This document shows positions 35,183 through 45,155 of a stretch of DNA of 64,000 nt, piece after piece. Every line of letters starts with the position of its first letter. Position 1 is the first letter of the stretch. Under the pieces are notes generated by a model. It made no database searches, was not told where the DNA came from, and was given only the letters and a program-made list of their open reading frames with translations. The DNA is from Pseudoalteromonas piscicida (GTDB taxonomy: Bacteria; Pseudomonadota; Gammaproteobacteria; Enterobacterales; Alteromonadaceae). The position numbers and the translations under genes are program-made. The stretch spans positions 558,001 through 622,000 of the forward strand of contig NZ_CP011925.1 in NCBI RefSeq assembly GCF_000238315.3, given 5' to 3'.

Positions 35183-37849
35183 TTAATTACAGCTAGTCGA
35201 AATATGCCAAATATTGGGTAACGACTCTTGTAGTTTGCTTACTTGAGCACAGTCGATATTTGGGTTTCCATATAAACTTAAATATTCCAGATTGGTCAAA
35301 TCGAATAGCGGTGACAGATCTGAAATGTTGCTATAGTTCAACTCTAAACGGGTAAGTTCGGCGTAATTTTTAATTGCACCATAGTTTTTCAGCTTGGTTC
35401 TATCCAAGTCCAAATAAATTAAGGTAGTAGGCAAGCCAAAAAGCGCGAAGTCATATACGGTTTGGCTATTTGTATTTAACTCAAAGGAGGTCAATGATTG
35501 AGGAAGTGTAGCTTTAGCCGTTAGTTCACCTGTGAGTCTATAGATGTCTAGATTCTGTAAGGTGTGGAGCTGAGCTAAGCTAGGATCTCGTAACAACGAA
35601 CTGTTAACTGAGCCATCCAGTGTTAAAGTCTTAATTGCTTCAAACTGTGTAATTCCATTTAATGATTCAATTGCTGAGGCATCGCAAGAGAGTGAGGTAT
35701 TACGCACAGCATCTTGGTATCTTCGATTTTCAATACATTCCTTAAATGCTTCATCGGTAATTAAGCTCAAATCGACCGGCTTCTTAATACAGTTAGAGTT
35801 AGAAAGATTTGTTGTTACACCATCGAGAGATTTTAATAGCTCCTGATCATCACAATAAATGGCACTACTTTGTATTTCAAGTCTTTCCAGATTGTTTAAA
35901 CTGGCAAGCATGTCTGCTCTAAAAAACGTAGAAAAGTTGCTTAATGTTAATGACTTCAATTTGTTTAATGATGCGATGCCAGAGATGTCAGCCGCTAGAG
36001 AGTAGTTAATAAACAGAGTTTCTAAGTTTTCAAATTGAGATATCTGAGTGATATCTTCTAGCTCTTTAAAGCCGCTGAGCTTGATCGATTTCAGGCTCGA
36101 GTTTGAACCTAGAGAATCGAGAGTTGTGATTTTCTCTTCATTATCATAATAGTGACCTTTTGATAACTCAACTGATTCGAGCGCGGGGAAGTTAGTCAAG
36201 TTCACCATGTTTGAATAGCTGCTGCCCTTCACGTTTAGTGTTTTTAAGCTTGGAAATGTTGTTTCACTTGAAGCTTCAAATAAACTAACTTCTAGGTTAA
36301 GTGTTTCTAATGCTTGCATTTTACTTAACGTATCTAGTGCAAAGTTTGAGTAATCGCTGTCGACGGTGAGGTCGCGCATATTTTTAAGCTCAGACAATGC
36401 GCTAAAATCCGCGTTATTATCCAATTCACGAATGTACAATTCGGTTAGGTTTGGTGTGAAACTTAGCCAACCTAAATCATTAATGTTATACAGGCTATTA
36501 AGCTTTAATGATGTTAGCTGCGGCATCGATTGCAAAAAGCTCAGAGAAGAAAGGTTTAATTCCTCCAAAGACAAAGATTGCAGCTCCGTAAAGGTTGATA
36601 GCTCACTGACATTATCAACACTTAAATTGTTTAATGACAGAGAGGTTAGCTTCGCATTACTACTGATGTCCGCAATATCAAACTCAACATTGCTATAATA
36701 AGTACTAAGACCTAGTTTTTCCAACTCACTAAATTTTTCTAAGAATGAGAAATCTTCAATCCGTGTTCTGCTGAGTACGAGTGTTGTCAGATTTGTTTTG
36801 GCTTCTATTGCTGTTGAATCAGCGGCTTCGATATTATTAAGTGTTAATGCTGTGAGGTTAGGTATGGCGCTTAAAAATGACAGCGAGTCCAGATCTTGTA
36901 TGTATGTCAAAGATAAACTCTGCAAGTTACTAAAGCGTTTTAGGGTACTTTTATCATCAATGCTTAGAGAACGTAGGGTCAAACGGGTGAGCTTATCACT
37001 TGGAAGTTCACTGAGCTGCATAGTTTCATATTGACTACTATAGTTTTCTATTTCAAGCGTCTGAAGCTGCGTAAAGCCTGATAGATCTAGTATCTGGAAC
37101 GCTAGGCGTTTGCCTGAACTATCTTCTTTGTTTTCAATAATAGACAAAGACTCAAGTTTGTTGAGCTTATTAATTTGTTCTAAACGTGCATCATTATTCG
37201 AGCTGTTCTGAGCTGCGGCAAATGCGTTATCGAGCTTTAACACGGTGAGCGGAGAAATTTGAGCTAACTCGTCGAGATTATTCAATTCTGCGTTTTTAAT
37301 AGACACGGTTGATAAGCCGCTAATACCTGATAGCCCCTCTAACGTTGCGACTGGGTAGTCTGTACAATCAACAACTGAAATACCCACATCTTGATGTGTA
37401 TCGGATAAACATTGCGCGAGCGCCGCGTCTGAAATCGTTAAGCTTGAGAGTGGAGCGTACGCACTTAGATTGACAGTTAACTCTTGTGAGCTTGAGGCCC
37501 CTTTGTCGTCTGTCGCGGTTAGCTTAAATGTTAGCGTGGTCGCTTCATTGATGTCAGGCGCACGAAATTCGAGCGTTTCGCTAGTGTTGTTTGTTAGCTC
37601 AACAGTTGTACCTGCTGTCTGCTCCCAAAGCAAAGTTTCAATCGCACCATCTTCATCAGTTACGGTCGCAACGGCTGTGATTGAGTCTCTTTCCATCACA
37701 GTAATTGGTGCTATAGTCGCAATTACTGGTGCTTTATTTTTTGATGTGACTGGTGTATCGCCTTTGTCACCGCCACTACCGCCGCAAGCTGCTAAAGTGG
37801 AGGTGAGTAATGAGGCTACGATTCCTTTGTATATAGCGCTTTTAATCAT
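35183..37849 (-). CDS. Leucine-rich-repeat lipoprotein
   Basis: An 888-residue exported protein. The signal peptide ends in the lipobox LAAC (Cys22), followed by a Gly/Ser/Asp spacer. An Ig/PKD-like domain (residues about 38-128, VIATIAPITVMERDSI to SSSQELTVNL) leads into two long blocks of internalin-type leucine-rich repeats, such as LTALTLNN, LKSLTLSNFS and LEYLSLYGNPNID. They are separated near residue 690 by a Cys-containing linker (CIKKPVDLSLITDEAFKEC). Its first block opens with a similar Cys pair (AQCLSDTHQDVGISVVDC), so the protein looks like two related halves. It is likely a surface or periplasmic binding protein; ligand unknown. Confidence 0.85.
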   Translation of the reverse strand: MIKSAIYKGIVASLLTSTLAACGGSGGDKGDTPVTSKNKAPVIATIAPITVMERDSITAVATVTDEDGAIETLLWEQTAGTTVELTNNTSETLEFRAPDINEATTLTFKLTATDDKGASSSQELTVNLSAYAPLSSLTISDAALAQCLSDTHQDVGISVVDCTDYPVATLEGLSGISGLSTVSIKNAELNNLDELAQISPLTVLKLDNAFAAAQNSSNNDARLEQINKLNKLESLSIIENKEDSSGKRLAFQILDLSGFTQLQTLEIENYSSQYETMQLSELPSDKLTRLTLRSLSIDDKSTLKRFSNLQSLSLTYIQDLDSLSFLSAIPNLTALTLNNIEAADSTAIEAKTNLTTLVLSRTRIEDFSFLEKFSELEKLGLSTYYSNVEFDIADISSNAKLTSLSLNNLSVDNVSELSTFTELQSLSLEELNLSSLSFLQSMPQLTSLKLNSLYNINDLGWLSFTPNLTELYIRELDNNADFSALSELKNMRDLTVDSDYSNFALDTLSKMQALETLNLEVSLFEASSETTFPSLKTLNVKGSSYSNMVNLTNFPALESVELSKGHYYDNEEKITTLDSLGSNSSLKSIKLSGFKELEDITQISQFENLETLFINYSLAADISGIASLNKLKSLTLSNFSTFFRADMLASLNNLERLEIQSSAIYCDDQELLKSLDGVTTNLSNSNCIKKPVDLSLITDEAFKECIENRRYQDAVRNTSLSCDASAIESLNGITQFEAIKTLTLDGSVNSSLLRDPSLAQLHTLQNLDIYRLTGELTAKATLPQSLTSFELNTNSQTVYDFALFGLPTTLIYLDLDRTKLKNYGAIKNYAELTRLELNYSNISDLSPLFDLTNLEYLSLYGNPNIDCAQVSKLQESLPNIWHISTSCN

Positions 37850-38183
37850 CTTGATATCTTATTTTATTGAATAATCATTGGGCGTGGGAGTGTACGTTAT
37901 TTAGAAACTAGTTTCCAATAATTACACTAACAAATAAGTAGGTCTTTTTTGATTATCATGTGGATAATTATTAAGTAGATATATTACTAAGACCTGTGAA
38001 ACTTAGCGTCGGCTAAATTTTTATCGCTACTAGTTAGCATTCCTGAAGATGTGCGAATAAGTCGTCGATCTCCAATGAGAATAGTGCTTATTATTTTTGA
38101 ATCGGCGGCTTTATCTCTCGATAGGCTTATGTCAAAGTGCCATGAAGCGCACTAACTGAAGGCCATAAAATTAGGATAAGTAT
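37850..38183. promoter_or_regulatory. Divergent intergenic region between LRR lipoprotein and LysR gene
   Basis: A 334-bp gene-free stretch that must contain both promoters. I see no strong palindrome of the T-N11-A LysR type that I would defend, and no other structured element. Confidence 0.4.
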
Positions 38184-39077
38184 ATGGATAAGCTAAAAGC
38201 AATTACGGTATTTAGGCGCGTTGTCGAGCTTGGAAGCTTTAGCGCGGCGGCCGATGATTTGTCGTTATCAAAGGCCGCGATAAGTAAAAATATCAATGAA
38301 CTTGAGGCGTATTTAAAAAGCCCTCTTATTCATAGAACCACGCGTAAGATGCATGTAACTGAGAGCGGACAGCAATACTATGACCACGTCAGGACTATTT
38401 TGGATGAATGGGCTAGCGCTGATCTTTCTATCATAGAGTCTTCGCAGCAACTTTCAGGGCTTTTAAGGATCAATATTCCAATGTCGGTAAGCATATTAAT
38501 GTTAAATCCAGCCATTTGTGAATTTATGAAACAGTACCCCGAAATATCGGTAGAAGTTGTCATGAACGACCAGTATATCGACTTGGTTGAACAAGGGATT
38601 GATATCGCAATACGTGGAGGACAAGCACTAACAGACTCCACGCTTAGGTCCAGAAAACTAAGTACTATGGATCGCGTTCTTTGCGCTTCTCCATCGTACT
38701 TAACACAATATGGTACACCTACAAGTCCTCAACAACTGATATTGCATAATTGCTTGGTTTATAGTCTATCTTCTTCAGCAACTAGGTGGACATTTTCGCG
38801 TGAGGACGACACGCAAGTTGTCAATATTCAAAAGAGTAACTATTCCGTTAATAACGGTTTGGCTTTAAAACAAGCTGCATTAGCTGGGATCGGAATCATG
38901 ATCCTTCCAGAAGTATTTGTTGCCAAAGAAATAAACTCTGGTGAATTACTACCGTTGTTACCGGATTGGAAAATCAGTCCCCATGCGCTCTACGCGGTTT
39001 ATCCCTATCATAAAGCGCAGTCACAAAAAGTGCGTGTATTCATTGATTTCTTAACTTCCTACTTAAAATATGAATGA
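38184..39077 (+). CDS. LysR-family transcriptional regulator
   Basis: 297 residues. The N-terminal winged HTH reads MDKLKAITVFRRVVELGSFS, then ADDLSLSKAAISKNINELE and HRTTRKMHVTESG. The effector domain follows (SGLLRINIPMSVSI; AIRGGQ). It belongs to the CrgA/AaeR-like branch, whose members regulate varied genes. It is divergent from the LRR lipoprotein; the gene after it on the same strand is a lipoprotein of unknown function. Confidence 0.92.
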   Translation: MDKLKAITVFRRVVELGSFSAAADDLSLSKAAISKNINELEAYLKSPLIHRTTRKMHVTESGQQYYDHVRTILDEWASADLSIIESSQQLSGLLRINIPMSVSILMLNPAICEFMKQYPEISVEVVMNDQYIDLVEQGIDIAIRGGQALTDSTLRSRKLSTMDRVLCASPSYLTQYGTPTSPQQLILHNCLVYSLSSSATRWTFSREDDTQVVNIQKSNYSVNNGLALKQAALAGIGIMILPEVFVAKEINSGELLPLLPDWKISPHALYAVYPYHKAQSQKVRVFIDFLTSYLKYE

Positions 39078-39262
39078 CTCAGATATTTAGTCTAAACGCC
39101 ACATAGTATGCGCGTACGCTGCTGTTTTATTGTATACTCACAGTGTTTAATTTGTTTACTGTAACTATGTTTTTCTACTCATAATTAATATTTAGACTTG
39201 GAAAATAGGCTCGACAGTGATGGTTTTGCCTTACTTGTCTAATTGTTTGAGGAGAAATTAAT

Positions 39263-40069
39263 ATGAAGAAGTTTTCTAATTTGGTGCTTGTTGCGCTTGT
39301 TGCGCTTGTTTCGGTATTGCCCCTATCAAGCTGTGTCGCCAATGCCACCCAGAGCGAAGGGCAGCTTATACTGTCGTATAGTGATGGCAGAGCAGCGTCG
39401 AAGGGGATTGCGCAGGTAAATAAAGTATTACGTCGTGTCGGAGTGAGGGTGAGCACCGTGAATATTCCAGAAGAGGCTCGGCCTATTCTGGAGGTATCCA
39501 AGAAAAGGGCAATTAACGAACAAGAAAGCATGCAGTTACTGTCGTTATTTTCTTTACACCGAGGTGAGCTACTAAACGAAATCAAGCAAGCCGGGCGTCA
39601 ACCGGAAATGCATCGTGGCGGATTTCTATCTACTTCAGAGATAGGCGTTGCACCTTATCCTAAGATATACGACATGAAAGCGATGAGCAGCGAAGTTAAG
39701 TCATATCTACAAGAAAAGTTTGGGAAACTACATGTCAACAGCGCTGAAAATGGCGTCGGCATCGATGAAGTGATGACGATTGTATCAGGTGGCCCATGGA
39801 CGTGGTTCTTTTTACTACCAGATAACGTGATCGGTAAGCTAACGTTAGGACAGGTAAGTAATCACAGTAATGCATGGCGTATTAGCTACCCAGGACTTGT
39901 TCCACACGGAGGCTTTTTGGACTCTGAATATGGCTTAGTAGTGGCCTACGCGCACGGGCCAAAAAATTTCGTCATGCGATATGAAGATCCGAGTGTGGTG
40001 GGTGCTGAACTCTTAGGCACTAATGCATGGATTGATTTTACGTCGGAGACGCCAACATTATTAGATTAA
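39263..40069 (+). CDS. Putative lipoprotein of unknown function
   Basis: A 268-residue protein with a long hydrophobic leader (LVLVALVALVSVLPLSSC) ending in a lipobox-like LSSC, so probably lipid-anchored. GAGGAGAAATTAAT gives a strong ribosome-binding site. Conserved-looking features are GGPWTWFFLLPDNVIG, ISYPGLVPHGGFLDSEYG and VVAYAHGPKNF, with several His and Asp that could be catalytic. I do not recognise the family. It is convergent with the exported-protein cluster at 40222-50790. Confidence 0.65.
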   Translation: MKKFSNLVLVALVALVSVLPLSSCVANATQSEGQLILSYSDGRAASKGIAQVNKVLRRVGVRVSTVNIPEEARPILEVSKKRAINEQESMQLLSLFSLHRGELLNEIKQAGRQPEMHRGGFLSTSEIGVAPYPKIYDMKAMSSEVKSYLQEKFGKLHVNSAENGVGIDEVMTIVSGGPWTWFFLLPDNVIGKLTLGQVSNHSNAWRISYPGLVPHGGFLDSEYGLVVAYAHGPKNFVMRYEDPSVVGAELLGTNAWIDFTSETPTLLD

Positions 40070-40073
40070 GAAT

Positions 40074-40147
40074 ACCTCAGCGGTTCCACAGCGCTTTTTG
40101 AGGTGACGCTTAATTGCGCCATAAAAGAAGCGAGGCTATATAGCCTC
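40074..40147. terminator. Two hairpins between convergent genes
   Basis: Hairpin 1: ACCTCA (40074-40079) with TGAGGT (40099-40104) plus an inner AGCG/CGCT pairing and a T-run. Hairpin 2: the perfect palindrome GAGGCTATATAGCCTC at 40132-40147. They lie between the lipoprotein gene and the end of the exported-protein cluster and could end both transcripts. Confidence 0.5.
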
Positions 40148-40221
40148 ATTGGTTGGAGAATAGAGTGGTAAGGACAACGGGTTAAGGGCGTGTGCTAGCG
40201 CGCTCCTTTTCCTGAAGTCGC

Positions 40222-41358
40222 CTAGTCAACGTTTGCGATTGCGGATTCTATACGATTTTCACAAAGGGTAGTACCGGGCAGTGTCGCACAGTATTCGCCA
40301 GCTTGCTCGAGTCCGATGCGCTGCGTATTACGGGCGGAAATACGAGCTGTAAGCTGTTCGATTTCAAGCGGGTCTTCAGACACAGCTTTAAATGCACTCA
40401 ACCTTTCTATTTCGTCATAAACTAAATCTTGATAACTTCTGAGTCTGGCAGACAGTGCAATATAGCGGTTAGATAGTGCGGTGTGACCAGCATAGGCGAG
40501 GTCATAATGGCCAGAGTCTTCATAGCTTTCGACTTCGTACTTTAAAACGTTTAAATGTTCGTCTTTAAGGTCGTCGACATACTCTCCACCGTCTAGTAAA
40601 TAGCTAAATAAATTGTCGGCGTAAGTAATACAGGGAGTTAGATTATCGGTTTTGCAGTGCATGGTGCCATTTTTACTGAGTCTAGCGAGTTCTGGCGTCA
40701 TACCCCCATCGGTATTCACCTGAATCGTATAGACGGCATCTTTGGTTGCCTCTTGAAATACTTTGGTTTTAGTAAAAGTTTTACTGAAAAAAAGAAATTT
40801 CACTTTGATTTTGGTCTGAAACCATTCGTATTTTGTGCGATCTTTAAAATGGAGTTTAGCGGTAACATAGATACGAGAACCAAGTTTGATATTGTGGATG
40901 AAGCTGTCACCACAGCGGTTTCTTACCTGAGTCGGATCTGTACTGAGCAGCTCGACAAAAGCGGGTTTGGTGGTTCGATTTTCAAAGTTATAACTTCCTT
41001 TTTCATAGGTTAACTCGACCGCCGAGGCTGCTGAATTTCTATTTTTGGTTACTTTCCTGCGCATGGAAAATTTGGCTGAGCCACCAAAAATAACTAAGTT
41101 GATACCAGCCTTTACACTACCTGTAATGGTATTGATCATGGTGTCGGAGTCAAAATCGCCACGATAAGCCAAGTCGCCCATGCTACCACCCTGAAATTGC
41201 CACTGACCATCGAGGCACGATTCAAGCGGTATGCCTAATTCCTGTTCAAATCCCTGCCCGAGTTGTTCATGCTCAGTATTTAAAGAGTAATAGGTATGTG
41301 CATTTGCATAAAAGCTTAACAGGCCACAGAGCACTATTAATATGGTTCTTAAGTGCAT
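40222..41358 (-). CDS. Exported MACPF/CDC-like protein C (third paralogue)
   Basis: A 378-residue protein with a signal peptide (ending YANA, about residue 20); CTACAGGAATTTATGT precedes the ATG. It aligns by eye with the two paralogues upstream: an early GSMGDLAYRGDFDSDT region, GDSFIHNIKLGSRIYVTAKL where the others have GDGFISEIEYGAQLLI, and VNTDGGMTPELARLS where they have GGDPKQLLSI. The position of GD-x-F(I/V)-x3-I-x2-G and the amphipathic stretch after it match the MACPF/CDC core as seen in stonustoxin-like proteins. The C-terminus is helical. It is the last gene of the cluster, 122 bp after the preceding one. Pore formation is a hypothesis. Confidence 0.5.
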   Translation of the reverse strand: MHLRTILIVLCGLLSFYANAHTYYSLNTEHEQLGQGFEQELGIPLESCLDGQWQFQGGSMGDLAYRGDFDSDTMINTITGSVKAGINLVIFGGSAKFSMRRKVTKNRNSAASAVELTYEKGSYNFENRTTKPAFVELLSTDPTQVRNRCGDSFIHNIKLGSRIYVTAKLHFKDRTKYEWFQTKIKVKFLFFSKTFTKTKVFQEATKDAVYTIQVNTDGGMTPELARLSKNGTMHCKTDNLTPCITYADNLFSYLLDGGEYVDDLKDEHLNVLKYEVESYEDSGHYDLAYAGHTALSNRYIALSARLRSYQDLVYDEIERLSAFKAVSEDPLEIEQLTARISARNTQRIGLEQAGEYCATLPGTTLCENRIESAIANVD

Positions 41359-41480
41359 ACATAAATTCCTGTAGATGGTTTACTGTGGGAGAGGCGAAGA
41401 AGTAATAATTCAATGTGCGATTGTTTATTACTTGCCACGCCTCAATTGGACTAATTGAGTCTTAGCGTTTTTACTACTCA

Positions 41481-42989
41481 CTAATTTTCAAAAGCGGTTC
41501 CATAGGTTGGTAGGGCTGATTTACATGGTAGCCAAACCATCACGCCCGCAGCTGGGTCATTTGCATCAACAAAGGAAGGCGCCCAGCCCAACTGTCTAAA
41601 CCCAAGTGATACATGATTTTCTTCAACACCAAAGTTTGCTGTTGCTTCTCGGGCATTTTCACATTTGAAGTATTGCGTCATGTTATCAGCTGGTATATTC
41701 AGATCGGCAAGCGTGTAGTTTTGTATGCAGCCGACACCACTACCACTACAGGTATTTAGATAATCGTTCCACGCATCTGTACAAGCTGTACCATAAGGAT
41801 TATCGCGACAAACTCGAGCATATTGCTCATAAATCCATGCATTGTTGTAAGCGGCTTCTTGTACGCCTTCTGCTTTTTGACGTTGTACATCCGTCATCCA
41901 ACTAGCGTATTGCGCAAGTACACCACGCGCACGGTGTTCATGATTAACCGACTTTTTGAATTGATCTTCAAGCCATAAAGTACGGTAAGTGGTTTCAAAG
42001 CGAATATCTTTATTACCTGAATCTAAACGACGTACATCTTGTGAGCTGATCTCGTAAGGCGTTGCCTTGTAACGCACTACGTTGTAATCAGATAGCGCAT
42101 TAAACTGATTACCAAAGTCGTTTTTCGCATAGTTCACCGCTTGCTCAAATAAAGTAAAGCAAGGCTCGTAGTTATCGAGTGAACAGGTGATAATATTGTT
42201 AGGGATTATGCTGAGAAGCTGTTTAGGATCACCGCCTTTTTGTAAAGCTCTGACGGTAATGCGCACACTTTTCTTAAGGTCTTCGTCGATATAATTAAGC
42301 TTACCATCGACGCTAATGCCAATATTACCAGCACCGTAACTTACCCCTAAGTAACCGCCAATTTCACTTTTGTGCTGCTCACTTAAGTATTCAATTTTCA
42401 TGTTAATGAGTAGCTGTGCACCGTATTCAATCTCACTGATAAATCCATCGCCTGCCATGCTCATTAGTTTACTTTGATATTCATTCGCTAACGTATTACC
42501 TGACGGGGTCAAGGTGTAACCAATGTTGGCATCCGCTGGCATAAGTACACGCTTTTTCGGTGTTAATGATGCTTGGAAAGTATAAGTATTAGAAAACTCA
42601 GTCGAGGACATTTCTTTGGCTAAGTGACCGCCAGCTTTGACACGAATGACTGGAAAACCAACATCAACATCAACATTACCGTTGAGTTGACGGAGTACTT
42701 CGTCATAGCTGCCATTGTTTACTAGTTCAAATTGCACTCGGGTATTACCGAGAGTCTCAATTGTTTCCCCTGCGACAGTTTGAACATTCAAAAAGCGTTT
42801 TTGGTCGCTGTTATAAGCCGTACCTAGTACAATGTGATCGTTCATCAATCCAGGAATTTCGCTTTGAAAGGTATTCACATTTTGTGCTTTTTGCATTAAT
42901 TCCGCTTCGTTGACAAAATTGGAATCTGCGAATGCGAAAGGTGTAGTGCCGGCAATAAGTGCCGCGATAGTCTGTTTGTATAAGTTCAT
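41481..42989 (-). CDS. Exported MACPF/CDC-like protein B
   Basis: A 502-residue protein with a signal peptide (ending AFA, about residue 21); AGGTGG precedes the ATG. The central stretch GDGFISEIEYGAQLLINMKI, then a Gly-rich amphipathic region (ISVDGKLNYIDEDLKKSVRI) and ALQKGGDPKQLLSIIPNN fit the strand-turn-hairpin order of the MACPF/CDC fold, SNTX branch. About 40% of visible positions in this block are shared with protein A. A Cys pair (ITCSLDNYEPCF) follows in both. The C-terminal part (about 390-502) is Cys-rich and may be a separate binding domain. It starts 11 bp after the GEVED gene. Confidence 0.55.
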   Translation of the reverse strand: MNLYKQTIAALIAGTTPFAFADSNFVNEAELMQKAQNVNTFQSEIPGLMNDHIVLGTAYNSDQKRFLNVQTVAGETIETLGNTRVQFELVNNGSYDEVLRQLNGNVDVDVGFPVIRVKAGGHLAKEMSSTEFSNTYTFQASLTPKKRVLMPADANIGYTLTPSGNTLANEYQSKLMSMAGDGFISEIEYGAQLLINMKIEYLSEQHKSEIGGYLGVSYGAGNIGISVDGKLNYIDEDLKKSVRITVRALQKGGDPKQLLSIIPNNIITCSLDNYEPCFTLFEQAVNYAKNDFGNQFNALSDYNVVRYKATPYEISSQDVRRLDSGNKDIRFETTYRTLWLEDQFKKSVNHEHRARGVLAQYASWMTDVQRQKAEGVQEAAYNNAWIYEQYARVCRDNPYGTACTDAWNDYLNTCSGSGVGCIQNYTLADLNIPADNMTQYFKCENAREATANFGVEENHVSLGFRQLGWAPSFVDANDPAAGVMVWLPCKSALPTYGTAFEN

Positions 42990-43000
42990 GTTGCCACCTA

Positions 43001-43840
43001 TTACTTCACGTAAAGGAGGTAATCTTCTACCTCTCCGGAGTCTACTTCTTTACATGCGTCATTGCTGCCACCCAAGTAATCCATGGTAACGCGCATTTTC
43101 GTCATGCCCTTTTTAGCGCCCGTTGGCGGTGTAATTTCTACCTGAACGGCTTGTTCTGAAACACCTGCGAATAAGGTTTCTTTTGTATCGTTAAAATCAC
43201 CATCTTGGTTCCAGTCAATAAACACATGCCAAGTTTCCGGGTATGTTTCTGCACTACTAAATCCTGGGGTTAACGTTAACTGGTAGCTTCTATCGGCATA
43301 TATTTTCGCAGTATCACCAACATAGTTACTGTAAAAGGTGTTGCTACTGGTGTTTTCAAGATTAGAAAACTTGACTGATTGGATAAACTCATAGGCACGT
43401 TCACGAGACTTAGTGGCGCAGTAGTTCGGCATTGCAGGTGTAACCATCACCGCGCTTATGCGATAATCTGATGGGATCTGCAAACAAGAAGTCGTTGGTG
43501 ATTTACCCGCAAACCAGTTCTTTGGATTCGCATTGTCTTCATCTCCAAAGGTAAGGTATTTTGCATCAGTCCTGAGGGTACTATTTTTGTATAGCATTAC
43601 TTTTTTAAGATTTGCTATTTTCTCATCATTTGGAATGGGAGTTGTGGGATCAAAGATATTATCAGAGACTTCAACCAACAACCCTGGGTAGCACTTTTCC
43701 AACCATTGAAAGCGTCCTAACGCTTGCTGTGGCGTAAGTACATCTCGAGATTCAAATAAAGTCGTATTTGCCTGCGCTGATGGTGCTACTGTCGCAGCGA
43801 ATGAGGCAATTAATGTGCTGGTTAGCATGACTTTTAACAT
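43001..43840 (-). CDS. Exported GEVED-domain protein
   Basis: About 279 residues from the ATG at 43840 (AAGGAATAAGACT upstream); a longer frame to 43867 has no better site. The signal peptide ends SAQA. The C-terminal half is a GEVED domain: WHVFIDWNQDGDFNDTKETLF and SGEVEDYLLYVK. The same domain occurs twice in the M4 protease at the head of this cluster. The N-terminal half is unrecognised. GEVED domains are common on secreted bacterial enzymes and adhesins and probably bind a carbohydrate or calcium. It lies 11 bp from both neighbours, between two MACPF/CDC-like genes. Confidence 0.7.
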   Translation of the reverse strand: MLKVMLTSTLIASFAATVAPSAQANTTLFESRDVLTPQQALGRFQWLEKCYPGLLVEVSDNIFDPTTPIPNDEKIANLKKVMLYKNSTLRTDAKYLTFGDEDNANPKNWFAGKSPTTSCLQIPSDYRISAVMVTPAMPNYCATKSRERAYEFIQSVKFSNLENTSSNTFYSNYVGDTAKIYADRSYQLTLTPGFSSAETYPETWHVFIDWNQDGDFNDTKETLFAGVSEQAVQVEITPPTGAKKGMTKMRVTMDYLGGSNDACKEVDSGEVEDYLLYVK

Positions 43841-43851
43841 AGTCTTATTCC

Positions 43852-45099
43852 TTATAATTCTAGCCATTTACGGTCATACTGATGAACGCGGCCACGAGTC
43901 TGTAGCTCTCTATCGCGACAGTAATTACCAATTGGATTACGCTTACAATAATCAACGGCGTCTGCCAGAATAAATGAGTTAAAGAGCGCATTATCGCGAA
44001 TGGTTTCTAATGCAGTTCGATGTGAGTTATTCAGCTCACTGGCGTAGTAATTGAGTAGGTTATCGGCACGACGATTGTCGAGAATTGCCTGTACCCAATC
44101 ATCACTCATGTTTTTCAAAGCCAACTTAGTCAAGATGCTTTTGGCAGGATAGACATCATCAGGTACTAAGGGAGATAGGCTTGGTCCAGAGTCGGTATAA
44201 CTTTGTGTTAAGACTCGACCAACGTTGTATTTATCTAAGGTATCAAACTGAGTAACGTAGTTAGTTTTGATGTAATCGATACTGTTTTTAAACACATCAA
44301 AGCATGGTGTTGGGTTTTCCATCGTACAGTTGACGAGCTGATTGGGGATCACCTTCAATAGTTCAGTTGGATCACCACCAAGCTGTAGCGCAGAAACGGT
44401 AATTTTGATGTTACGCTTCACATTTTCGTCTACTTTTTGCAGTTTACCACTGACACTGACTTTACCCGCCCAGTCCACACCAAGCTGACCCCCCCATTTG
44501 ACTTTGTCTTCGTCATTTTTATATTGGAACTTGAGGTTGATCATAACTTGAGAGCCGTACTCAATCGCTGATACAAACTCATTACCAATATTATTGAATT
44601 TATCTCCAGGGTTAGCATTGACCAAATCAAGCGCAGCTTGTGTAGGTTTAAACCCGGTTTGAGGATCCGCAACTAACAGCCGTTTTTTTGGTTTTAAGGA
44701 GAGAAATAGGGTGTAAGTGCCAGTGTAGTTATCTGCGGCGTTTTGTTTTGCGTAGCTTGCGCCAACGCCAACTTTTATGACTGGAACATCAAGTGCAGCG
44801 CCTAAATTACCATCTAGCATACTAGATAGTTGGCTATAGCTCATATCTACACCAACGACAAAATCCATTTCGGTATTGCCATAGGTTTCATCAACTCGGC
44901 CAAGCACACTTTGCAGTGCATAAAAACCTTCTTTTTCACTATGGTAAGCAGTACCGAGTGTCACTGAGTCTAAATCAGAGTTATTTGCTTGGGTAGTGAA
45001 CTCTGGATTAGCAATTTGATCAGCAGTAGCTGAAAAACTGCAGGCAAAAAGTCCCATTACCCCCATGGCACGTGCCAATGGAGAATATATAAATTTCAT
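43852..45099 (-). CDS. Exported MACPF/CDC-like protein A
   Basis: A 415-residue protein with a signal peptide (ending SATA, about residue 26); AAGGAATTCAAC precedes the ATG. The N-terminal part (VTLGTAYHSEKEGFYALQSV) parallels B's IVLGTAYNSDQKRFLNVQTV. TYTLFLSLKPKKRLLV is followed by FVSAIEYGSQVMINLKFQY, VSVSGKLQKVDENVKRNIKI and ALQLGGDPTELLKVIPN. This order, an ExG-type strand then a charged amphipathic hairpin and a helix with the NCTMENPTPCF Cys pair, is how I relate it to MACPF/CDC proteins of the SNTX type. No family search was possible. Confidence 0.55.
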   Translation of the reverse strand: MKFIYSPLARAMGVMGLFACSFSATADQIANPEFTTQANNSDLDSVTLGTAYHSEKEGFYALQSVLGRVDETYGNTEMDFVVGVDMSYSQLSSMLDGNLGAALDVPVIKVGVGASYAKQNAADNYTGTYTLFLSLKPKKRLLVADPQTGFKPTQAALDLVNANPGDKFNNIGNEFVSAIEYGSQVMINLKFQYKNDEDKVKWGGQLGVDWAGKVSVSGKLQKVDENVKRNIKITVSALQLGGDPTELLKVIPNQLVNCTMENPTPCFDVFKNSIDYIKTNYVTQFDTLDKYNVGRVLTQSYTDSGPSLSPLVPDDVYPAKSILTKLALKNMSDDWVQAILDNRRADNLLNYYASELNNSHRTALETIRDNALFNSFILADAVDYCKRNPIGNYCRDRELQTRGRVHQYDRKWLEL

Positions 45100-45155
45100 G
45101 TTGAATTCCTTACTGAGAAGTATGGCCCCTCAATAGGAGAGGCCAGAAGCAGCGA

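Noticed and set aside
39175..39585. 136-codon minus-strand frame
   Set aside because: It is antisense to the lipoprotein gene at 39263, which has a signal peptide and a strong ribosome-binding site.
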